A stretch of DNA of 64,000 bases from JAABVY01 sp964496505 (GTDB taxonomy: Bacteria > Zixibacteria > MSB-5A5 > JAABVY01), in the NCBI GenBank assembly GCA_964496505.1, contig CAZBZV010000012.1:4904-68903 (forward strand). The letters run 5' to 3'. Of this stretch, positions 43,139 through 51,985 are shown piece by piece. Below the pieces are notes generated by a model. It had not been told where the DNA came from and made no database searches. It saw nothing but the letters and a program-made list of their open reading frames with translations. The position numbers were made by a program, and so were the translations under genes. Numbering within the stretch: the stretch's first letter is position 1; each line of letters starts with the position of its first letter.

Positions 43139-44536
43139 TTATCGGCCTACAACTCCTGTACCGTTAATCAGAGTCTCCAATGCCTGATCCATAGCGGTAA
43201 TCACTCTTGCAGCCGCAGCATATGCGTTCTGAAATCTGACCAGGTTCGTCATCTCTTCATCCAATGAGACGCCCTGAACAGATTGCCTTTGATTTTCTAT
43301 CTGCTGGACCAAAAGTCCGTAATTATTTTTATAATTCGTGGCCTCCATCGATTCTATTCCGAGCCCGCCGACAATTCCTCCATAAAATTCACGTATCGTG
43401 GTACTGCCGTCCTGCATTACACGAGACTGGCTCAGAATTTCGGCCACTGCCAGAGCATTGGATCCATCGCCCGGCCCACCCGAGAGAGAGGCCGCGATAT
43501 GATCGGCATTTTCGAGAATCGCCACATCCAGAGTAATATGCTCCGCATCGGTATACTGGGGATCAAAGAAATCCCTGGCGGTTACGCCCTCCATATCAAT
43601 TCCATTGCGATGCACGGAGTTAACATTTTCCACTATACCCTGAGCGAGGCTGTCTATAGCCCGCTGATATTCCGGTATTATCTGATCACGCATTTCAAAG
43701 AGCGCCGCCATCTGACCGTTACTGAACTTGATCTCAACATCGGTTCTTGCCCAGATGACTTTGGTGGTGGTTGTATTTTCCTCGCTTTGAATGTCTGTAC
43801 CGATTTCCAGAAATTCGGAGCCATCCACAAAAGCCATTGCGCCAATCAGGACTGCTGACTGACCGTTGGAACGCTCGACAATCTTCACATCCACATACTG
43901 TGAAAGCTCATCAATCAAAAGATCGCGCTGATCCCTGAGATCATTGGCCTTCTCACTGCCAAGTTCCTGATAGGTAATCTGAAGATTCAAATTGGCGATC
44001 TGGGCGCCGTATTGATTCAGGGTATGCACCAGATTCTTTATATCATTGTCGGTATTCTGACGTAAGTCGCGCAGTTGCTTGTCGAGCTGATGGAAATTGT
44101 TCTCCAGGGACTGGGCCTCCTGAACCAATGAGACACGAGAAGCATGATCCTCAGGGCGGTTGGCCAGTTCCTGCCAGGCCGACCAGAAACGGTCGAGGCT
44201 TTCACCCAAGCTGTTGTCCTGAGGCTCATTAAAAAAGCCCTCAATCTGCGAAATCGATTTTTCCAACCCTTCCCATTTACCCAGATTGGCATTCTCGTTG
44301 CGATACTGGTCGGTCAGAAAAAGGTCACGGATTTGCTCAATGGCCTTGATTTCCACACCGCTGCCCGCATTGCCCCAGGGGGTATCCACGGGAGTGGCGG
44401 AGGTAATGGAAACCCTCTGCCGGGAATAGCCCGGTGTATTGACATTGGCCATATTATGGCCGAGGGTTGTCATGGCGAGCTGCGAGCTTAAAAGCGCCCG
44501 CTTACCTATTTCAAGTCCATTGAATAGGCCGTACAT
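43139..44536 (-). CDS. flgK: flagellar hook-associated protein 1
   Basis: The hook-filament junction protein FlgK, 465 residues. The N-terminus has LFNGLEIGKRALLSSQLAMTTLGHNMANVNTPGYSRQRV, the rod/hook family signature; the C-terminus has GVSLDEEMTNLVRFQNAYAAAARVITAMDQALETLINGTG. Both termini form the axial D0 coils. It follows flgN and precedes csrA. Confidence 0.97.
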   Translation of the reverse strand: MYGLFNGLEIGKRALLSSQLAMTTLGHNMANVNTPGYSRQRVSITSATPVDTPWGNAGSGVEIKAIEQIRDLFLTDQYRNENANLGKWEGLEKSISQIEGFFNEPQDNSLGESLDRFWSAWQELANRPEDHASRVSLVQEAQSLENNFHQLDKQLRDLRQNTDNDIKNLVHTLNQYGAQIANLNLQITYQELGSEKANDLRDQRDLLIDELSQYVDVKIVERSNGQSAVLIGAMAFVDGSEFLEIGTDIQSEENTTTTKVIWARTDVEIKFSNGQMAALFEMRDQIIPEYQRAIDSLAQGIVENVNSVHRNGIDMEGVTARDFFDPQYTDAEHITLDVAILENADHIAASLSGGPGDGSNALAVAEILSQSRVMQDGSTTIREFYGGIVGGLGIESMEATNYKNNYGLLVQQIENQRQSVQGVSLDEEMTNLVRFQNAYAAAARVITAMDQALETLINGTGVVGR

Positions 44537-44550
44537 TGATTGCTCCTATG

Positions 44551-45036
44551 TCAAACTGTTCTGGAAAGAATCAGGCTCTCCTGTTTATCGCGCTTCGAAT
44601 AGTCCTTCTTCTGTGCGCTGCCGGATGCTATCAGCCTGATTGTCCCATCTATATATTTCATCGAATGCTCGATGAGGAATTCGTTTTTACGTTTCGCCTT
44701 GTCTATCTTTTTATGTAATGAAAGGAGTGAATTCTGAAGCTCCAGGAGCTTGTCTGCGATCTGACCTCCGGCCTTGCGTGCAAGGCCCGAGATAGTTACA
44801 TCATTTGGATTCAGATTTTCCGATTCCGAATACATCGCCACAAGCTGACTGCGCTGCTTTTCCAGATCCTTCACCCTGTCTATTATGTTCTGCTGATGGG
44901 CCACGCCGTCTTTAAGATTTTCCAGATCATTCTCAACCAGGTATTTCTGCTGGTTGACCAAAAGCTCAAGGAATTTCTCCAGACAGAGCGACTCCTCTTC
45001 CACGACATCTATTATCTTTTTGTAGAGAAGCTCCAC
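44551..45036 (-). CDS. flgN: flagellar export chaperone FlgN
   Basis: A 161-residue helical protein: ESLCLEKFLELLVNQQKYLVENDLENLKDGVAHQQNIIDRVKDLEKQRSQLV is the FlgN pattern (about 14-65), and the C-terminal helix ends with YIDGTIRLI. It should escort FlgK and FlgL, encoded next to it. The start is a GTG at 45036 with AAGGAGG five bases upstream, which makes it overlap the flgJ 3' end by 25 bases. Confidence 0.88.
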   Translation of the reverse strand: MELLYKKIIDVVEEESLCLEKFLELLVNQQKYLVENDLENLKDGVAHQQNIIDRVKDLEKQRSQLVAMYSESENLNPNDVTISGLARKAGGQIADKLLELQNSLLSLHKKIDKAKRKNEFLIEHSMKYIDGTIRLIASGSAQKKDYSKRDKQESLILSRTV

Positions 45037-45995
45037 CCTTCCTCCTTATAAGATTTTTCGGCCTTGAGTTTGGAATCTTTACCTAAATCACCCTCATTCA
45101 TGAAATTTAAAACCTTATTTACATAATTGATTGTCTCTTTGAAAGGTGGGATACCGTCATGCTTTTCGACATTACCCGGACCGGCATTGTAAGCGGCCAG
45201 AGCAAGCTTCAGATCGCCCTTGAAACGATTCAAAAGCATTTTCATGTATTTACTTCCACCCATCACATTCTGCTTCACATCAAATGTGTCCACAACTCCC
45301 ATATCTGCCGCGGTGCTATCGATAAGCTGCATTAAACCTTTGGCACCCTTAGCAGAAACCGCCTTCGGATTGCCGTTCGATTCGGCCTTAATTATGGCCT
45401 CAATCAGATTCCTGGGAAGCCCGTGAGTTTTTGAAGCCTCCGATACGGCATCGTTTATTTCTGCAGCAACCTTGTTTGATTTCGAAACATTCTTATCTTC
45501 TGACGAAGTAGTCGACTGCTCTGCAACGGGCTTAACCTCTTCTTCCCGATTGACTTTGTAGAATATTTTGTTGGGAGCCGTACGGTCATGTTCGAGGCTA
45601 ATAAGATTTTCTAATGCCTTTTTTATCTGTCCGACATTCTGGCTGGAATTAAAGCTGCTCTCTCCCAGCGGAATATGCTTCGGATCGGTTATTTTTGAAT
45701 CTGTCTTGACACGCGAATCCTGAATTCTGTTGAAATGCTGCTCGAGAAGTTTTGCCATACCCAGACCGTCGTTTTTGCCGATATAATCGGACAGAGCCTG
45801 ATCTGCGATCGACATAAACGTATCCTTGCCCAGCCCGGATTTGCTGTCTCCGCTTAAATAGGCGGATCGCATTGATTTCAGAAGCTGCAGGACAAACATT
45901 GACTCAAAGCCCTGAATGGCTTTCTTAAGCTTGTGTTCTTCCTGATCTGTGGCAACTGCAAGCGCCTGATCGATATTTACATTTCCGGTTATCAT
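45012..45995 (-). CDS. flgJ: FlgJ-like rod-cap protein fused to a lytic transglycosylase
   Basis: A 327-residue protein. Residues about 20-90 form the FlgJ rod-binding domain (LKKAIQGFESMFVLQLLKSMRSAYLSGDS), with a polar linker (about 100-185) and a C-terminal SLT-type lytic transglycosylase domain: HGLPRNLIEAIIKAESNGNPKAVSAKGAKGLMQL (catalytic Glu near 206), followed by ALAAYNAGPGNV. Classical FlgJ carries a glucosaminidase instead, so this is the SLT variant. Either way it opens the peptidoglycan for the rod. Its ATG overlaps the flgI stop by four bases. Confidence 0.93.
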   Translation of the reverse strand: MITGNVNIDQALAVATDQEEHKLKKAIQGFESMFVLQLLKSMRSAYLSGDSKSGLGKDTFMSIADQALSDYIGKNDGLGMAKLLEQHFNRIQDSRVKTDSKITDPKHIPLGESSFNSSQNVGQIKKALENLISLEHDRTAPNKIFYKVNREEEVKPVAEQSTTSSEDKNVSKSNKVAAEINDAVSEASKTHGLPRNLIEAIIKAESNGNPKAVSAKGAKGLMQLIDSTAADMGVVDTFDVKQNVMGGSKYMKMLLNRFKGDLKLALAAYNAGPGNVEKHDGIPPFKETINYVNKVLNFMNEGDLGKDSKLKAEKSYKEEGWSFSTKR

Positions 45996-47113
45996 AGTAC
46001 AATCAATTCCGCTCTTAATGCTCCGGTTTGCTTTAAAGCCTGGAATATGGCGATAATATCGCGGGGTGCGGCGCCGATAGCATTCAAAGCCTGCGCCACT
46101 TCATATATATTGACTCTTTCTTCAAGCTCAACTACACGCGCCTGTTCCTCGGTAACGCTGATATCCGACTGCCTTTCGACAACTGTCTCTCCTTGCGGAG
46201 AAAACGGCTCGGGCTGCGATATGACCGGCAGGGAGCTGATCGATATGGTGATATTTCCATGCGCCAGGGCTACCGGCGCAATGCTGACATTGGCCCCGGC
46301 GACAATTGTACCGGTGCGCTCGTTGACAACAACTCGCGCCTTTGTATCGGGATCAATTCTGATTTTTTCTATGCTGGCAATGAAATCAACCCAGCCGGAG
46401 CGGTGTCTCATGCTGTCCGGCACGGAAATTTCCAATATGCTGTTATCCAGAGGATAAGCGGCGTTGGGATAGATTACGTTAATTTTTTCCTTAATTCTAG
46501 TAATAGTGGTATAATCGGGATGCATCAGACTGAGCTGCAATGTGCTCAGATCGAAATCCTGCCCGACAACTTCCTTTTCAACAATTGCGCCGTTGGTTAC
46601 AGTACCGACCAGAGTATAATTATTGATGATCTTATTACCGCCGTCAACCTGAACATTGAAGCCGCCAATCGATATCGATCCCTGAGCCCAGGCATAAATC
46701 TTACCGTCTTTGGCGCTCAACGGCGTCATCATCAGGGTACCGCCGGCCAGTGACGAGGCATCCCCCATGGAGGAGACAGTAACGTCGACCTTACTGCCCT
46801 TGGTGGCATTGGGAGGCAAAACGGCCGTAACCATCACAGCCGCCACATTCTTGACTTTAACCTGATTGACCGGCACAGTCACACCCATGCGCTGCAGCAT
46901 ATTGACAAGCGACTGTATAGTAAACTGTGTGCCCTTGCTGTCGCCCGATCCCTCAAGACCGACCACCAGGCCATATCCAAAAAGCCTTACATCATGCCAG
47001 CCATTGATCTGGACAATGTCTTTTATTCGTGTATCGGCAAAAAGTGATGAGCCGCATGGAAACAGGGTCAGCAGAAATGCAAAGATGATTATCAGGCATA
47101 GGCTCTTTTTCAT
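45992..47113 (-). CDS. flgI: flagellar P-ring protein
   Basis: Periplasmic P-ring subunit, 373 residues, with a signal peptide (about 1-26). Conserved RIKDIVQINGWHDVRLFGYGLVVGLEGSGDS near 29-60, GVTVPVNQVKVKNVAAVMVTAVLPP near 91-115, and the C-terminal AQALNAIGAAPRDIIAIFQALKQTGALRAELIV are present. It is flanked by flgH and flgJ. Confidence 0.97.
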   Translation of the reverse strand: MKKSLCLIIIFAFLLTLFPCGSSLFADTRIKDIVQINGWHDVRLFGYGLVVGLEGSGDSKGTQFTIQSLVNMLQRMGVTVPVNQVKVKNVAAVMVTAVLPPNATKGSKVDVTVSSMGDASSLAGGTLMMTPLSAKDGKIYAWAQGSISIGGFNVQVDGGNKIINNYTLVGTVTNGAIVEKEVVGQDFDLSTLQLSLMHPDYTTITRIKEKINVIYPNAAYPLDNSILEISVPDSMRHRSGWVDFIASIEKIRIDPDTKARVVVNERTGTIVAGANVSIAPVALAHGNITISISSLPVISQPEPFSPQGETVVERQSDISVTEEQARVVELEERVNIYEVAQALNAIGAAPRDIIAIFQALKQTGALRAELIVL

Positions 47114-47122
47114 GGCTGCTCC

Positions 47123-47710
47123 TTAGAATATCCAGTTCAGGACGCGGGCAAGAACTCCGGGACTTCCCGCTGAGGAAGCCGGACCTTTACCCTGATATGT
47201 TATCTGAGCGTCGGCTAAATTGTATGAGTCTACCGTATTATCGGAGTTGATATCCTGCGGGCGCACTATTCCGGTTAACGTCAGCACTTCCTTTTCTCCG
47301 TTGATACCAATTATACGGCTGCCCTCGACTACCAGGTCGCCGTTGGAACGTACAGCAACCACACGCACTGTCATGCTGGCCCTGAGGTTGCCCTGGCGGG
47401 ATTGAGTACCCTTGCCGTCGTATGTGTTGGAACTGCTTCCCGACACTCCAAAGAGCGGGATAAAATCCAGAGGGCCGCTTCCGGGACCGCCCTCGAGATC
47501 GAATTCATTCGTATTTTCGCCCTTGGTCTGATTTGTGGTCTGGGCGCGGGCGTCTTCATAAATTTTTATTGTCAGTATATCTCCCACTTCACTGGCGCGA
47601 ACGTCCGAAAATATTGAATTCGTTGCGGCTTCGAAATGTGTCGCCTTGAGCGAATATGGAAGCAGGAGCATTAAAACCAGGGCACCCAGAAAAAACAGAT
47701 ATTTCTTCAT
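47123..47710 (-). CDS. flgH: flagellar L-ring protein without lipobox
   Basis: Outer-membrane L-ring subunit, 195 residues. SIFSDVRASEVGDILTIKIYEDARA near 34-58 and LVVEGSRIIGINGEKEVLTLTGIVRPQDINSDNTVDSYNLADAQITYQGKG near 127-175 match FlgH. The signal peptide (MKKYLFFLGALVLMLLLPYSLKA) is not followed by a cysteine, and the whole protein contains none, so it cannot be lipidated at the N-terminus as enterobacterial FlgH is. Confidence 0.94.
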   Translation of the reverse strand: MKKYLFFLGALVLMLLLPYSLKATHFEAATNSIFSDVRASEVGDILTIKIYEDARAQTTNQTKGENTNEFDLEGGPGSGPLDFIPLFGVSGSSSNTYDGKGTQSRQGNLRASMTVRVVAVRSNGDLVVEGSRIIGINGEKEVLTLTGIVRPQDINSDNTVDSYNLADAQITYQGKGPASSAGSPGVLARVLNWIF

Positions 47711-47713
47711 ATT

Positions 47714-48403
47714 TCACCTCTCGACAATAACCACGCCGTCCGATGCGGCTCTTCCATAAATCTTCTGCCCGCTGTCAGTATTTTTAACCTCAACCATCTC
47801 GCCCTCTATCGCATCTTTACGGGCGATGCCGTAGGCCTCGACCTTCAAGCTGTTCGATTTATACAGAATCTTTACTCTCTCGCCGCGCCTGACCACCGGA
47901 ATCGGTTCAAGCATCTCCTCGGTCAAAATCTTTCCCTTCGATATTGTCTTGGAGGCCTGCATGCCATCGAGTGGCGCGAAATCCTTCACAGGATTGCCGA
48001 TAACCTTGTTGACTTCCACCCGCTCAATCGTGAAATCGAGCTGGGAGGTCTGTTCACGGGACCTCACACGTTTTTTGGCGACCAGAACATTCTGGAAATG
48101 GCTGACATCAATTGAGGTCGAAATTGTTCTGATACTGCCGCTTCCATCCTGCAAAAGCACTTTAATCGGAAAGTACCCGCGGGGTGCGGGATATTCACGG
48201 CAGCTTATGATTATTTCGGTTGAATCCGACAGAGTTATCGTGTCGATTTCCGGGCGGCATTCGATTTCAGTCATCTTCGGATCGAAATCGAAGGTGGCAA
48301 TTATGTGATCATTAATCGCATCAGCTATCGGCCCGGCGTTCAGGTTGATGCAAACTCCTATTACGATCACAAATCCTATTGCGGCAATTTTAATCCTATT
48401 CAT
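47714..48403 (-). CDS. flgA: flagellar basal-body P-ring assembly chaperone
   Basis: Periplasmic chaperone for P-ring formation, 229 residues with signal peptide. The C-terminal SAF domain is seen in LDGMQASKTISKGKILTEEMLEPIPVVRRGERVKILYKSNSLKVEAYGIARKDAIEGEMVEVKNTDSGQKIYGR (about 143-220). Order flgF-flgG-flgA-flgH-flgI is the common one. Confidence 0.93.
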   Translation of the reverse strand: MNRIKIAAIGFVIVIGVCINLNAGPIADAINDHIIATFDFDPKMTEIECRPEIDTITLSDSTEIIISCREYPAPRGYFPIKVLLQDGSGSIRTISTSIDVSHFQNVLVAKKRVRSREQTSQLDFTIERVEVNKVIGNPVKDFAPLDGMQASKTISKGKILTEEMLEPIPVVRRGERVKILYKSNSLKVEAYGIARKDAIEGEMVEVKNTDSGQKIYGRAASDGVVIVER

Positions 48404-48407
48404 ATAT

Positions 48408-49196
48408 CTATCGCTTAAGGTTTGTGGCTATCTGAGTCATGTCCTCGCTGGTCTGAATGGCCTTGGAGTTGATCTCATAAGCTCTCTGGGCAATAATCAT
48501 ATTTACCATCTCATTGACAACGTCCACATTGGACACTTCCAGGTATCCCTGCGCTATGGTTCCGATACCTTCTTCACCGGGAACAGCGGTAATCGGATCG
48601 CCGGAGGCTGCGGTGAACTCATAAAGGTTGTGTCCCATAGCCGAGAGTCCTGCCGGATTAACGAAGCGGGCCAGCTCGAACTGTCCGATTTCGGTCGGCT
48701 CCGATTGTCCCACCTGCATTACCGAGACAACGCCCTCGGGGGTAACCTGCACCGATTCGGCATCCTCGGGAATAGTAATCTCCGGATAAACGAAGAATCC
48801 GTCCGAGGTTATCAAGCGGCCGTCGGGACTGACCTTGAAAGTGCCATCACGGGTGTAGGCATTAGTGCCGTCGGGTACCGTTACCTGGAAAAAACCATTT
48901 CCCTGAATCGCCATATCCAGCGGATTTTCCGTGGACTGCAACTCACCCATTGCAAACTGGCGGGTTGTGGCAACAGGCTTGACGCCATACCCGACCTCGA
49001 GGTTGGTGGGAATAACAGAACCCGTGGCCGAGGATACCCCGGCCTGGTTGATGCGCTGGTAGAGCACATCCTGAAATTCCACTTTGCTCTTTTTAAATCC
49101 GGTTGTATTAACGTTGGCAAGATTGTTTGCAATATTATCAACATTCATCTGCTGCGCACTCATACCACTGGCAGCGGTTCTCATAGCCTTAATCAT
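48408..49196 (-). CDS. flgG: flagellar distal rod protein
   Basis: Distal rod subunit FlgG, 262 residues. MIKAMRTAASGMSAQQMNVDNIANNLANVNTTGFKKSKVEFQD is the diagnostic N-terminus, PLDMAIQGNGFFQV lies near 92-105, and the C-terminus ends with YLEVSNVDVVNEMVNMIIAQRAYEINSKAIQTSEDM. It is co-transcribed with the FlgF-type gene 11 bases upstream. Confidence 0.97.
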   Translation of the reverse strand: MIKAMRTAASGMSAQQMNVDNIANNLANVNTTGFKKSKVEFQDVLYQRINQAGVSSATGSVIPTNLEVGYGVKPVATTRQFAMGELQSTENPLDMAIQGNGFFQVTVPDGTNAYTRDGTFKVSPDGRLITSDGFFVYPEITIPEDAESVQVTPEGVVSVMQVGQSEPTEIGQFELARFVNPAGLSAMGHNLYEFTAASGDPITAVPGEEGIGTIAQGYLEVSNVDVVNEMVNMIIAQRAYEINSKAIQTSEDMTQIATNLKR

Positions 49197-49207
49197 ACTT
49201 TAGCCTC

Positions 49208-49936
49208 CTATTGCACCCTTCCGACCTGATTTACAGTCTTGGCGAGCGACTCATCCAGAATCTGAATTGCCTTCTGGTCAGATTCATAATTTCTGTATGA
49301 TTCAATCATATCTACCATTTCACGAATTATATCAACATTGGCCTTCTCCAGGTATCCCTGCCGGACATAGGCAAATTCGAGCTCCACCCTGCCGGCCTCG
49401 GGAGCGGGTTTATATATTCCGGCTGCGGCCTTCTCCAGTTGATAGGGCTTTTCGAAATCGGCCAAAAGAAGGCGTCCGAATTCATTGCCCTCGATTTTAA
49501 TCGTACCGTCGGGATCGATACTCAATTCTCCGCCGGGAGCCTCAATCCTGCCGCTGTCTGACAAAACCGGAAGGCCGTCGGAAGTCATCAGTGTTCCGTC
49601 GGGATTGAGATGGAAGTTGCCGTTGCGGGTGAACGCCTCTCCGTCAGGAGTTTCCACCACAAAAAAGCCGTCACCATCAATTGCAAAGTTCAACGGATCG
49701 CCTGTACGTTCGATCGATCCCTTTGAAAAATCGGTGTAGATTTTATCAACCATGGGTGTCTGCCACTCACTTTCCGTTTTTGCCACCCGGGCCTGTGCGC
49801 TGGTCAACTGTCTCAAAAAGACAGATTCACGTTTATAACCGGGTGTATTTGCATTTGCAAGATTGTTCGAAATTGTTTCCTGCTTCAGCATGCGCGGGAC
49901 CATGCCCGATGCTGCATCATATATCCCTTTAATCAT
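49208..49936 (-). CDS. flgF: flagellar proximal rod protein FlgF
   Basis: A 242-residue rod protein of the FlgF/FlgG family: MIKGIYDAASGMVPRMLKQETISNNLANANTPGYKRESV at the start, GDPLNFAIDGDGFFVVETPDG near 82-102, and YVRQGYLEKANVDIIREMVDMIESYRNYESDQKAIQ at the end. The ATG at 49936 with GGAGGAA four bases upstream is chosen; an upstream ATG adds 30 residues of unrelated sequence that overlap the promoter. FlgF rather than FlgG because the neighbour at 48408 is the better FlgG. Confidence 0.92.
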   Translation of the reverse strand: MIKGIYDAASGMVPRMLKQETISNNLANANTPGYKRESVFLRQLTSAQARVAKTESEWQTPMVDKIYTDFSKGSIERTGDPLNFAIDGDGFFVVETPDGEAFTRNGNFHLNPDGTLMTSDGLPVLSDSGRIEAPGGELSIDPDGTIKIEGNEFGRLLLADFEKPYQLEKAAAGIYKPAPEAGRVELEFAYVRQGYLEKANVDIIREMVDMIESYRNYESDQKAIQILDESLAKTVNQVGRVQ

Positions 49937-49957
49937 AGTATTCCTCCACGCCACTTT

Positions 49958-49975
49958 ATGCATAGTTTGTGCCAA
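49958..49975 (-). promoter_or_regulatory. sigma-54 promoter of the flgF block
   Basis: On the minus strand TTGGCACAAACTATGCAT places GG and GC exactly 12 bases apart, the sigma-54 geometry (TGGCAC-N5-TTGCA). The -12 C at 49960 lies 24 bases from the flgF ATG, so the leader would be about 12 bases and start at the ribosome binding site. Sigma-54 with an activator drives hook-basal-body genes in many bacteria; an activator gene is not in this window. Confidence 0.75.
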
Positions 49976-50139
49976 ATGAGAAACAGACATCCCAAGCCAT
50001 GCATCCTTGTTCACAAACTCTTGCAAATAAATAGATTAGCATGAATATTTGAGATGTATCCAGAGACCATTTTGAGAGGCACTATTCGATCAGATAGGAT
50101 TTCTCGGAATTAAATTCCAATCGGAAAGAAAGTTTTTTC

Positions 50140-50358
50140 CTATAGCAGGCCGTGATGCTCGGCTTTGGTCCTGTCTATGAGGGAATCCACGGCCCTGTGG
50201 AAACTTGTTTCATCCAGAAACTCCCCGTTGGATTTCAGATACAATGGGCAGTCGAGCTTGTATCCAAAACAGTCCATAGCCTCGGCGATATAACACACAT
50301 TTTTGTAGGCACATTGCTGTTTTTTTTTGAGAGCATACTTTTTGGTAAGAGCAGTCAT
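50140..50358 (-). CDS. small cysteine-rich protein of unknown function
   Basis: About 72 residues from the ATG at 50358: MTALTKKYALKKKQQCAYKN, then VCYIAEAMDCFGYKLDCPLYLKSNGEF and a helical, charged end (AVDSLIDRTKAEHHGLL). Four cysteines, spaced C-x5-C-x8-C-x6-C, could bind a metal. The frame runs further upstream, but the sequence there is AT-rich and the ATG chosen lies just past a sigma-28-like promoter. No normal ribosome binding site precedes it. Position between the plus-strand TPR genes and flgF suggests, but does not prove, a flagellar link. Confidence 0.55.
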   Translation of the reverse strand: MTALTKKYALKKKQQCAYKNVCYIAEAMDCFGYKLDCPLYLKSNGEFLDETSFHRAVDSLIDRTKAEHHGLL

Positions 50359-50365
50359 ACTTTTT

Positions 50366-50392
50366 TTATCGGGAGTTTGGAAAGATGCGTTA
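50366..50392 (-). promoter_or_regulatory. possible sigma-28 promoter of the small Cys-rich gene
   Basis: On the minus strand TAACGCAT (50392-50385), an 11-base spacer and CCCGATAA (50373-50366) resemble TAAAGTTT-N11-GCCGATAA: 5 of 8 and 7 of 8 matches at exact spacing. The -10 box lies seven bases before the ATG, so the mRNA would be almost leaderless. Confidence 0.35.
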
Positions 50393-50446
50393 ATTATAAT
50401 GTATAATTGAAGATACATTTTTTTAATGGCTGGCAATTGCATATTT

Positions 50447-50473
50447 TTGCTTGCCATACGATTATCATATAAT
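50447..50473 (+). promoter_or_regulatory. possible sigma-70 promoter of the plus-strand TPR genes
   Basis: TATAAT at 50468-50473 is a perfect -10 box. The best -35 candidate is TTGCTT at 50447 with a short 15-base spacer. A start near 50480 would leave about 57 bases before the ATG at 50537. It lies back-to-back with the minus-strand promoter candidate. Confidence 0.4.
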
Positions 50474-50536
50474 ATCTTGAAATTTAATGAAATAGGGGAT
50501 CAGAATCAGCCCGCGGACCGGAAAGTGAGAGGAATA

Positions 50537-51976
50537 ATGAAGCTTGGAAAGCTATTAACCGGCAATGCCTTTGCCCTTGCGCTTATAGCGTTTATTTCAA
50601 TAGTAATGGGACTGAATTGCGGCAAAGACGAACCTGAATTAATCGCACGTCCATGGATTAACACCGATTACCGGGATTCGGCTAGTTTCGTTCTGCAGGA
50701 AAAGGCAAAAGAAGGTGATACTCTTGCTGCAATGGTGCTGGGATGGCAGTATATGCTTCATGAGGATTCAGCCGCGGCGGCGGATTATCTGACCGATTAT
50801 AACAAAAATCCATCCCAGGCATCCCCTGCAATCAATTATTTGACCGGTCTTGCATTGAAGGGGGCCAAACGCGACTCTGCGGCCGTGGAGTATTTTCTGC
50901 CCATAAAAGATAATGAGGAATATCCTCATGCCGCATATTATCTGGCGAATCTTTACAGAAAGCTGAAAAAACACGAACAGGCATTGGAAATTTATGAAAA
51001 GTTTGATCCTGAATTATGGGGAGAAGGAATAGAGGACTCTATTCTGGTTTGTAACGCTTCCATGGGGGACACTGCCAGCGCTATGAAATTCGCACGTAAG
51101 ATGTTCGATCAGAACAACGCTTTCAAGGCAGTTCCCTATCTCAGCAGATATGTCAGCCTCAAACGCGGCGAGTCGCCTACCCTTTGGAATTATATGGCCG
51201 GCATGGGCTATTATCAGGGCAACAATACCACCCGTGCAGCTGTATACCTGGAGAATGCCGATGCGGATACGAATGTTGCTCATCTTTCATACTATTTGGG
51301 ATTGACATACTATAAGCTGGAGGTTTACGATTCAGCCGCCTCGAAATTGGAGCAGGCCATGAACATGGGAGACAGCTCGGTTAACCTGATGATTGCTCTA
51401 ATGAAGAGCTACCAGTTCCAGGGAGACACAGCACAAGCTCTGGAGACAGCCTCACGGGCAATACAAATACATCCCGAAGTAGAAGAGTTTTACTTCTTTC
51501 CGGCCAAAATACTCTATCAGGGCGGCCAATACGGTCAGCTCTTCAATATTGCCCAGCAGGGACGAATGTATGCTGCCGATTCTTACAAGCTGGATGCTTA
51601 TTATGCCGCTGCCAGCTTTTTGATGGGAAATGACAGCCTTGGCAACATGCTTGTCGATACATTGATCGAGAAACATAAATTCGAGGGCGGCGCTCTCACC
51701 GAGGCAGCCAAGTTGTTCGAAGAGTCACTTCAAAAACCACAAATTGCCGACAGGCTTAAGGAGCACGATCCGGCTAAGCGTTTTCCAAAGACAAAAGAAT
51801 TCCTGTACTGGTACCATTACTACAGAGACAGGGATATGAGAGATTCCACCCGCAGTCTGCTCGAGAGATGGATAGAGGGCGATACCGTGGAGGCGAGGCG
51901 AGAGTTAATGGAAGAGCTCTATGCGCGGGATTTTCCGGAGTTAGCCCTTAAATCGCAAACCGATAAAGAAGAATAG
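50537..51976 (+). CDS. TPR lipoprotein
   Basis: About 479 residues from the ATG at 50537, which has AGAGGAA five bases upstream. A signal peptide ends in a cysteine (IVMGLNCGKDEP, Cys near residue 28), so it is a probable lipoprotein. The mature part is TPR-like throughout, with Sel1/TPR-type repeats such as GDTLAAMVLGWQYMLHEDSAAAADYL, YYLANLYRKLKKHEQALEIYEKF and YYLGLTYYKLEVYDSAASKLEQAM. One of only two plus-strand genes. Function unknown; cell-envelope assembly is a guess. Confidence 0.85.
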   Translation: MKLGKLLTGNAFALALIAFISIVMGLNCGKDEPELIARPWINTDYRDSASFVLQEKAKEGDTLAAMVLGWQYMLHEDSAAAADYLTDYNKNPSQASPAINYLTGLALKGAKRDSAAVEYFLPIKDNEEYPHAAYYLANLYRKLKKHEQALEIYEKFDPELWGEGIEDSILVCNASMGDTASAMKFARKMFDQNNAFKAVPYLSRYVSLKRGESPTLWNYMAGMGYYQGNNTTRAAVYLENADADTNVAHLSYYLGLTYYKLEVYDSAASKLEQAMNMGDSSVNLMIALMKSYQFQGDTAQALETASRAIQIHPEVEEFYFFPAKILYQGGQYGQLFNIAQQGRMYAADSYKLDAYYAAASFLMGNDSLGNMLVDTLIEKHKFEGGALTEAAKLFEESLQKPQIADRLKEHDPAKRFPKTKEFLYWYHYYRDRDMRDSTRSLLERWIEGDTVEARRELMEELYARDFPELALKSQTDKEE

Positions 51977-51985
51977 CTACCCGAT

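Noticed and set aside
49937..50026. 30-residue extension of the FlgF-type protein
   Set aside because: It overlaps the sigma-54 promoter, and the family N-terminus starts at 49936.
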